Part shown: piece by piece, positions 59,603-64,000 of the stretch | Position numbering within the stretch: position 1 is the stretch's first letter | How the letters are laid out: each line of letters begins with the position of its first letter | NCBI RefSeq assembly: GCF_029223865.1 | Contig: NZ_CP119520.1 | Span: 1,550,001 to 1,614,000 of the forward strand | Source of the DNA: Telluria mixta | Lineage (GTDB): Bacteria; Pseudomonadota; Gammaproteobacteria; Burkholderiales; Burkholderiaceae_D | Direction of reading: 5' to 3' | Length of the DNA stretch: 64,000 bases | Translations under genes and position numbers: made by a program | Notes under the pieces: model-generated | Seen by the model: only the letters and a program-made list of their open reading frames with translations | Databases searched by the model: none | What the model was told of the DNA's origin: nothing

Positions 59603-59690
59603 TTGTATACAGAGGATGCGCAAATACCCTGCTTTCCCTCTGTGAAGCGGCAGATTCATCTACTTCTTTTCCATTAGAAACTGTATACAA
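59603..59690. promoter_or_regulatory. Two inverted copies of a 10-bp TTGTATACAG operator-like site
   Basis: TTGTATACAG (59603-59612) and CTGTATACAA (59681-59690) are exact reverse complements with centres 78 bp apart, and each has the palindromic core TGTATACA. The second lies 5 bp before the -35 box of the permease promoter. The core lacks the central CG usual for LacI-family operators and looks more like a GntR-type site, so the binder may be a different regulator. Confidence 0.6.
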
Positions 59691-59695
59691 ATTCG

Positions 59696-59724
59696 TTGAC
59701 AGTGCCGAAATGCAGGGGCATCAT
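59696..59724 (+). promoter_or_regulatory. Candidate permease promoter
   Basis: Consensus -35 TTGACA (59696-59701), 17-bp spacer, CATCAT (59719-59724, 4 of 6 to TATAAT). About 155 bp upstream of the permease start. Confidence 0.55.
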
Positions 59725-59885
59725 GATTTGGAAACAAGCCGCCGCAGAGTGGCCCAAGCATTGTGGAGACATCGCAATCGGTTGCATCCGGATCTCGGAT
59801 TGCCTGCCGTGGTTCACCGTCTCCACCGTCCGGAAATCATCGAACCACCCGACGCAGTTCAGGACAACATTCGACGGAGACACAC

Positions 59886-61238
59886 ATGAATAATCTGCTG
59901 TACAAGGTCGACGACCGCCCCCCTCTCATCACCACGACCCTCCTCGCCGCCCAGCACATGCTTGCCGCCCTCGGCGGCATCATCGCCGTGCCGCTCGTCG
60001 TCGGCGCGATCCTCAAATTGCCCGCGGACCAGATCGTCGCACTCGTCAACGCGGCGCTGCTGGGCTCGGGCATCGTCACGATCATCCAGTGCAAGGGCAT
60101 CGGCCCGGTCGGCATCCGCCTCCCGTGCGTGATGGGCACCAGCTTCGCCTTCGTCGGCGCGGCCATCAGCATCGGTTTCGAGCATGGCGTGGCGGGCATC
60201 CTCGGCTCGTCGCTCGCCGGCTCCGTCGTCATGATCGTCGGCAGTTTCTTCATGCCGCAGATCCGCAAGCTGTTCCCGCACCAGGTGACGGCCGTCGTCG
60301 TGACGATGATCGGCCTGTCGCTCGTCCCCGTCGCCGTCGACTGGGCCGCGGGGGGCAAGGCGCCTGGCGCGAACTATGGCGCGCCCGAGAACCTGGGCAT
60401 CGCGCTGTTCGTGCTGGCGATCGTCGTGGCGCTCGTGCAGTTCGGCAAGGGCATCATCTCCGCCTCCGCCATCGTGATCGGCATCGCGATCGGCTACGCC
60501 GTCTGCCTGGGCCTGGGCCTCGTCGACTTCTCGAGCGTGCAGAAGGCCGCCGTGTTCGCGCTGCCGCAGCCGCTGCACTTCGGCATGAGCTTCCCGCCGA
60601 GCGGCATCTTCGCGATGGGCCTCGCCTACGTCGTGACGATGGTCGAAACGACCGGCACGTTCATGGCGCTGGGCGCCGCGACGGAAACGAAGATGCGCGG
60701 CACGCTGCTCAAGCGCGGCGTGCTGTGCGATGGCGTCGGTTCCGCGTTCGCGTCGACCCTGGGCGCGCCGCCGATGTCGACGTTCGCGCAGAACGTGGGC
60801 GTCATCTCGCTGACCGGCGTCGCGAGCCGCCACGTCGTCGCCCTCACCGGCGTGATGCTGGCGCTGGCCGGCCTGTTCCCGGTGCTGGGCGCCGTCGTCG
60901 TCACGATCCCGCAGCCCGTGCTGGGCGGCGCCGGCCTCATGATGTTCGCGATGATCCTCACGGCCGGCGTGCAGATGCTGGGCAAGGTCGAGCACGACAA
61001 GCGCACGGGCCTCATCATCGCCGTCTCGATCGGTTGCGGCCTCGCCGTCAGCGTGCGTCCCGAACTGCTGGCCAAGCTGCCGCCGTTCGTGAACGAGATC
61101 TTCGGCTCGGGGATCAGCACGGGCGCCATCATGGCCGTCCTGCTGAACCTGGTGCTGCCGAACCGTCCCGTGGAAGTCCACGACGACGAAGAAGACGTCC
61201 CGCAGCCCCTGCTGGTGAAAGACCTGGAGGCGATCTGA
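59886..61238 (+). CDS. NCS2-family purine/xanthine-uracil permease
   Basis: 450-aa nucleobase:proton symporter (NAT/NCS2 family), about 14 membrane segments. Start MNNLLYKVDDRPPL at 59886, with GGAGAC just upstream. Family features: QHMLAALGGIIAVPL, the second-half VVTMVETTGTFMALG substrate motif region, and ASTLGAPPMSTFAQNVGVI. The ETTG and neighbours fit the xanthine/urate-type more than uracil-type. Next gene is a purine deaminase, so purine import is the likely job. Confidence 0.93.
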   Translation: MNNLLYKVDDRPPLITTTLLAAQHMLAALGGIIAVPLVVGAILKLPADQIVALVNAALLGSGIVTIIQCKGIGPVGIRLPCVMGTSFAFVGAAISIGFEHGVAGILGSSLAGSVVMIVGSFFMPQIRKLFPHQVTAVVVTMIGLSLVPVAVDWAAGGKAPGANYGAPENLGIALFVLAIVVALVQFGKGIISASAIVIGIAIGYAVCLGLGLVDFSSVQKAAVFALPQPLHFGMSFPPSGIFAMGLAYVVTMVETTGTFMALGAATETKMRGTLLKRGVLCDGVGSAFASTLGAPPMSTFAQNVGVISLTGVASRHVVALTGVMLALAGLFPVLGAVVVTIPQPVLGGAGLMMFAMILTAGVQMLGKVEHDKRTGLIIAVSIGCGLAVSVRPELLAKLPPFVNEIFGSGISTGAIMAVLLNLVLPNRPVEVHDDEEDVPQPLLVKDLEAI

Positions 61239-61254
61239 CAGGGACGATCCCCGA

Positions 61255-61292
61255 CATTGTTTCCGCAGTGCCCGCGCATTGTTTCCGCAGTG
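61255..61292. repeat. 16-bp direct repeat between permease and deaminase genes
   Basis: CATTGTTTCCGCAGTG occurs identically at 61255-61270 and 61277-61292, a 22-bp (two-turn) step. It lies between the permease stop and the deaminase start. Same-face spacing suggests a regulator binding pair or a small duplication. Confidence 0.65.
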
Positions 61293-61318
61293 TTGAAATC
61301 TAAAAAAGTGGAAAATCG

Positions 61319-62680
61319 ATGAGCAAAACTCTCCTGATCAAACATGCGCGCGTCCTCGTCACGATGGACGCGCAACGCCGCGAAATCGAAGACGGCGCTA
61401 TTTTCATCCGCGGCAACGTGATCGAGCACGTGGGCACGACGGACGACCTGCCGCGCGATGCCGACGAAGTGATCGACGCGCGTGGCCACGTCGTCATCCC
61501 CGGCCTCGTCAACACGCACCATCACATGTACCAGAGCCTCACGCGCGTCATCCCGGCCGCGCAGGACGGCGAGCTGTTCAACTGGCTGACGAACCTGTAC
61601 CCCGTGTGGGCGAACCTGACGGGCGAGATGGTCCACGTGTCGACGCTCACCGCGATGGCGGAACTGATCCTGTCCGGCTGCACGACGAGCAGCGACCACC
61701 TGTACATCTACCCGAACGATTGCCGCCTCGACGACAGCATCGAAGCGGCGCACACCATCGGCATGCGCTTCCACGCGTCGCGCGGCGCGATGAGCGTGGG
61801 GCGCTCGAAAGGCGGCCTGCCGCCGGACAGCGTCGTGGAAGACGAAGCGGCGATCCTGAAGGACACGCAACGCCTGATCGAGACCTACCACGACGCCTCG
61901 CGCCACGCGATGCAGCGGATCGTCGTGGCGCCCTGCTCGCCGTTCTCCGTGTCGCGCGACCTGATGAAGGAAGCGGCGCTGCTGGCGCGCAGCCACGGCG
62001 TGTCGCTGCACACGCACCTCGCGGAAAACGTCAACGACATCGCCTACAGCCGCGAGAAATTCAACATGACGCCGGCCGAATATGCGGAAGACTGCGGGTG
62101 GGTCGGCCACGACGTGTGGCACGCGCACTGCGTGCAGCTGGACGACGCGGGCATCCGCCTGTTCGCACGGACGGGCACCGGCGTCGCGCACTGCCCGTGC
62201 TCGAACATGCGCCTCGCGTCCGGCATCGCACCGGTGCGCAAGATGGTCGATGCGGGCGTGCCCGTGGGCCTCGGCGTGGACGGCAGTGCGTCGAACGACG
62301 GCGCGCACATGCTGGGCGAGGTGCGCCAGGCGATGCTGCTGCAGCGCGTGGGCTTCGGCCCGGATGCGATGACGGCGCGCCAGGCGCTGGAACTCGCCAC
62401 GCTGGGCGGCGCGAAGGTGCTCAATCGCGACGACATCGGCAGCATCGCGCCGGGCATGTCGGCGGATATCGTCATGTTCAAGCTGGATGGCGTCGGCTTC
62501 GCGGGGGCGCTGCACGATCCGGTGGCCGCGCTCGTGTTCTGCACGCCGGCCAACGTGAATCACAGCGTCATCAACGGCAAGGTCGTCGTGAAGGATGGCG
62601 TGTTGCGGACGGTGGATCTGCCGGTCGTGCTGGAGCGGCATAACCGGCTGGCCGAGGAACTGGCGCTGAAAGCCGCCTGA
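61319..62680 (+). CDS. 8-oxoguanine deaminase (amidohydrolase family)
   Basis: 453-aa cytosolic zinc amidohydrolase. Metal ligands: NTHHHMYQS (about 62-70), HTHLAEN (about 225), HAHCVQL (about 262), and Asp in GVDGSASNDG (about 321). The NTHHHMYQ and VDGSASND combination and length match the 8-oxoguanine/isocytosine deaminase group; 8-oxoguanine would give urate. Guanine deaminase or another aminohydrolase (TrzN/AtzB-like) cannot be fully excluded. 80 bp after a purine permease. Convergent with a GNAT gene, 3 bp apart. Confidence 0.88.
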   Translation: MSKTLLIKHARVLVTMDAQRREIEDGAIFIRGNVIEHVGTTDDLPRDADEVIDARGHVVIPGLVNTHHHMYQSLTRVIPAAQDGELFNWLTNLYPVWANLTGEMVHVSTLTAMAELILSGCTTSSDHLYIYPNDCRLDDSIEAAHTIGMRFHASRGAMSVGRSKGGLPPDSVVEDEAAILKDTQRLIETYHDASRHAMQRIVVAPCSPFSVSRDLMKEAALLARSHGVSLHTHLAENVNDIAYSREKFNMTPAEYAEDCGWVGHDVWHAHCVQLDDAGIRLFARTGTGVAHCPCSNMRLASGIAPVRKMVDAGVPVGLGVDGSASNDGAHMLGEVRQAMLLQRVGFGPDAMTARQALELATLGGAKVLNRDDIGSIAPGMSADIVMFKLDGVGFAGALHDPVAALVFCTPANVNHSVINGKVVVKDGVLRTVDLPVVLERHNRLAEELALKAA

Positions 62681-62683
62681 CCG

Positions 62684-63235
62684 CTATTCGGCCTGCCCGG
62701 CTTTCCACTGCCGGCGCGTGAGCCGGTACAGGCAATGAGGCCGCAAAGGGTGCCCCGGCGCGACGCTGGGGTGCTCGAACATTTCGCCCCGATGCGTCAT
62801 GCCGATGCGCTGCATGACGGCCTGCGAGCGCACGTTCGGCAGCGCGGTGAACGACACGATCTCGTCGAGGCCCAGCGTGGCGAATCCATACGCGAGCGCC
62901 GCCCGCGCCGCTTCCGACGCGTGGCCCCGACCCCAGTGGCCGACGGCGAGGCGCCAGCCGATCTCCACGCACGGGCCGATCGGCAAGGGCACGGCCGGGC
63001 TGCGCAGGCCGGTGAAGCCGATGAATTCGCCCGTGTGCCGCAGTTCGACGGCCCATAACCCATAGCCCCGTTCTGCGATCTCGGCGCGCAGCCTGGCGGC
63101 GAGCGTGTCGCTGGCGGCACGGTCTAGCGGCGCGGGAAAATGTTCCATCACGCGGGCATCCGCATTCATGCGCGCGAACGGTTCCAGGTCGGTGTCGCGC
63201 CACTGGCGCAGGCGCAGGCGTGCGGTGTCGATCAC
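62684..63235 (-). CDS. GNAT-family N-acetyltransferase (RimJ/RimL-like)
   Basis: 183 aa. Start is GTG at 63235 ([20 protein letters not shown]), typical for the RimJ/RimL subgroup. An ATG at 63268 would fall inside the rpsJ terminator and is rejected. Acetyl-CoA loop [20 protein letters not shown], then [20 protein letters not shown]. Substrate unknown; relatives acetylate ribosomal protein N-termini or antibiotics. Placement next to rpsJ is suggestive only. Confidence 0.9.
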   Translation of the reverse strand: MIDTARLRLRQWRDTDLEPFARMNADARVMEHFPAPLDRAASDTLAARLRAEIAERGYGLWAVELRHTGEFIGFTGLRSPAVPLPIGPCVEIGWRLAVGHWGRGHASEAARAALAYGFATLGLDEIVSFTALPNVRSQAVMQRIGMTHRGEMFEHPSVAPGHPLRPHCLYRLTRRQWKAGQAE

Positions 63236-63241
63236 GGGGCC

Positions 63242-63283
63242 TCCAAAAGACAACGGGCCGGTCCGCAAGGCGGTACCGGCCCG
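63242..63283 (-). terminator. Intrinsic terminator of the rpsJ transcript
   Basis: CGGGCCGGT (63254-63262) pairs with ACCGGCCCG (63275-63283), with an inner GC extension, followed on the minus strand by TTGTCTTTT. It is 34 bp after the rpsJ stop. A strong stem, showing that rpsJ is not co-transcribed with rplC. Confidence 0.88.
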
Positions 63284-63317
63284 GATCGCTGCGGCTCACG
63301 CCGCGGCGGAAATACGA

Positions 63318-63635
63318 TTACTGCAGCTTGATTTCGACGTCAACGCCAGCCGGCAGGTCCAGCTTCATCAGCGCGTCGACGGTCTTGTCGGTCGGGTCCA
63401 CGATGTCCATCAGACGCTGGTGCGTACGGATTTCGAACTGGTCGCGCGAGGTCTTGTTGACGTGCGGGGAACGCAGCACGTCGAAACGCTGGATGCGGGT
63501 CGGCAGCGGAACCGGGCCCTTGACGACTGCGCCGGTGCGCTTGGCGGTGTCGACGATTTCCAGAGCGGACTGGTCGATCAGCTTGTAGTCGAACGCTTTC
63601 AGGCGGATACGGATTTTCTGATTCGGAGCGGACAT
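63318..63635 (-). CDS. rpsJ: 30S ribosomal protein S10
   Basis: 105 aa: [40 protein letters not shown]. Also NusE, the antitermination factor partner of NusB. The N-terminus (MSAPNQKIR) is two residues longer than the usual MQNQKIR. Normally first gene of the S10 operon; here it stands with tuf upstream and a terminator downstream. Confidence 0.98.
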   Translation of the reverse strand: MSAPNQKIRIRLKAFDYKLIDQSALEIVDTAKRTGAVVKGPVPLPTRIQRFDVLRSPHVNKTSRDQFEIRTHQRLMDIVDPTDKTVDALMKLDLPAGVDVEIKLQ

Positions 63636-63751
63636 GCTATTTCCTTAAAAAAGAACGAACCGGCACACGGGCCGGCAATCAATGTGTCAGGTACTGCGGA
63701 TACTGCGGAGGGGACGGCAGTATAACACCGTTTTATCCCTTACTGCACAAG

Positions 63752-63785
63752 CAGAAGGGACAGACCTTCTGGCCTGTCCCTTCTG
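63752..63785 (-). terminator. Hairpin after tuf
   Basis: CAGAAGGGACAG (63752-63763) pairs with CTGTCCCTTCTG (63774-63785), a perfect 12-bp stem, 28 bp after the tuf stop. No real T run on the minus strand, so termination may be partial, leaving read-through to rpsJ possible. Confidence 0.65.
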
Positions 63786-63812
63786 TCTCGTCTTTGCTAC
63801 TGGATCAAGCTA

Positions 63813-64000
63813 TTAGGCGATGATCTTGGCAACCACGCCGGCGCCGACGGTACGGCCGCCTTCGCGGATTGCGAAGCGCAGACCTTCTTCCATCGCGATC
63901 GGAGCGATCAGCTTGACGGTGATCGACACGTTGTCGCCCGGCATGACCATCTCTTTGTCGGCCGGCAGAACGATCGAGCCGGTCACGTCAGTCGTACGGA
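63813..64000 (-). CDS. tuf: Elongation factor Tu, C-terminal end only
   Basis: The last 61 residues of EF-Tu are readable from the window edge: [40 protein letters not shown], ending VVAKIIA. This is domain III, which contacts tRNA. The 5' part is outside the window. It precedes rpsJ, as in the tufA-rpsJ arrangement. Confidence 0.97.
   Translation of the reverse strand, partial: RTTDVTGSIVLPADKEMVMPGDNVSITVKLIAPIAMEEGLRFAIREGGRTVGAGVVAKIIA

Larger units (their letters stand above)
59450..59885. other. 436-bp divergent regulatory region, lacI-type gene / permease
   Basis: No gene seen. Contains, left to right: a possible promoter for the regulator on the minus strand (TTGTAA 59498-59493, 18 bp, AATAAT 59474-59469); an AT-rich stretch; two inverted TTGTATACAG-type sites; and the permease promoter. 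A GTG-started open frame from 59763 runs into the permease but does not look coding before 59886. Confidence 0.6.

Noticed and set aside
59603..59690. TGTATACA sites as the operator of the adjacent LacI-type protein
   Set aside because: They lack the central CG and flanks typical of LacI-family operators; assignment left open rather than claimed.
56891..63317. The rpsJ-rplC insert as a recent transposon or genomic island
   Set aside because: No transposase, integrase, flanking direct repeats or att-like tRNA duplication was seen, and codon and GC usage look like the surroundings.

Overview
The window looks like a chromosomal segment of a high-GC betaproteobacterium, most likely Oxalobacteraceae (Massilia-like). 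This rests on gene order (lolB-ispE-tRNA-Gln-prs; ponA divergent from pilMNOPQ; cyaY/lptM-lysA; System II cytochrome c genes beside engB-hemB), on strong GC at third codon positions, and on protein wording typical of the family. The assignment is by recognition only; no database search was run.

Layout. 1-4.6 kb (minus): prs (cut by the window edge), tRNA-Gln, ispE, lolB and a TPR lipoprotein. 4.7-9.1 kb (plus): mutM, a dynamin-like GTPase, mutY, and a VOC protein behind an inverted repeat. 9.1-19 kb (minus): pilM-N-O-P-Q, a Big-1-type lipoprotein gene and a terminator, then an in-frame aroK-aroB fusion overlapping dgt. 19-23.6 kb: ponA, cyaY, lptM, lysA. 23.6-33 kb: msrPQ with a small membrane ORF, ccsB/resB, a dihaem cytochrome c, engB, hemB, a DsbC-like protein and an unusual TonB-like membrane protein. 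33-40.5 kb: an RND pump and its adaptor, an OmpR/EnvZ-type two-component system, and a divergent Spy-like LTXXQ protein, with a candidate response-regulator operator between them. 40.6-42.4 kb: dsbD.

42.5-57 kb (minus) holds the S10-spc-alpha ribosomal protein superoperon from rplC to rplQ, with secY, infA and rpoA. Several of its gaps are unusually long: a 117-bp imperfect palindrome between rpoA and rplQ, a REP/BIME pair between rpsD and rpoA, and stacked hairpins between rpsQ and rplN.

The most striking layout feature is that the S10 operon is split. tuf and rpsJ lie at 63.3-64 kb, while rplC starts at 56.9 kb. The 6.4 kb between them carries tRNA-Val, an MscS-type channel, a LacI-type regulator, an NCS2 nucleobase permease, a probable 8-oxoguanine deaminase and a GNAT acetyltransferase. 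rpsJ is followed at once by a strong intrinsic terminator and rplC has its own near-consensus promoter, so the split appears functional.

Working together: the permease and deaminase would import and deaminate (oxidised) purines under a local regulator. The RR-HK-adaptor-RND genes with the Spy-like protein resemble a compact Bae/Cpx-like envelope-stress unit. MsrPQ, DsbD, the DsbC-like protein and the cytochrome c genes form a periplasmic redox and maturation neighbourhood. No CRISPR array, prophage, transposase or complete insertion sequence was seen.
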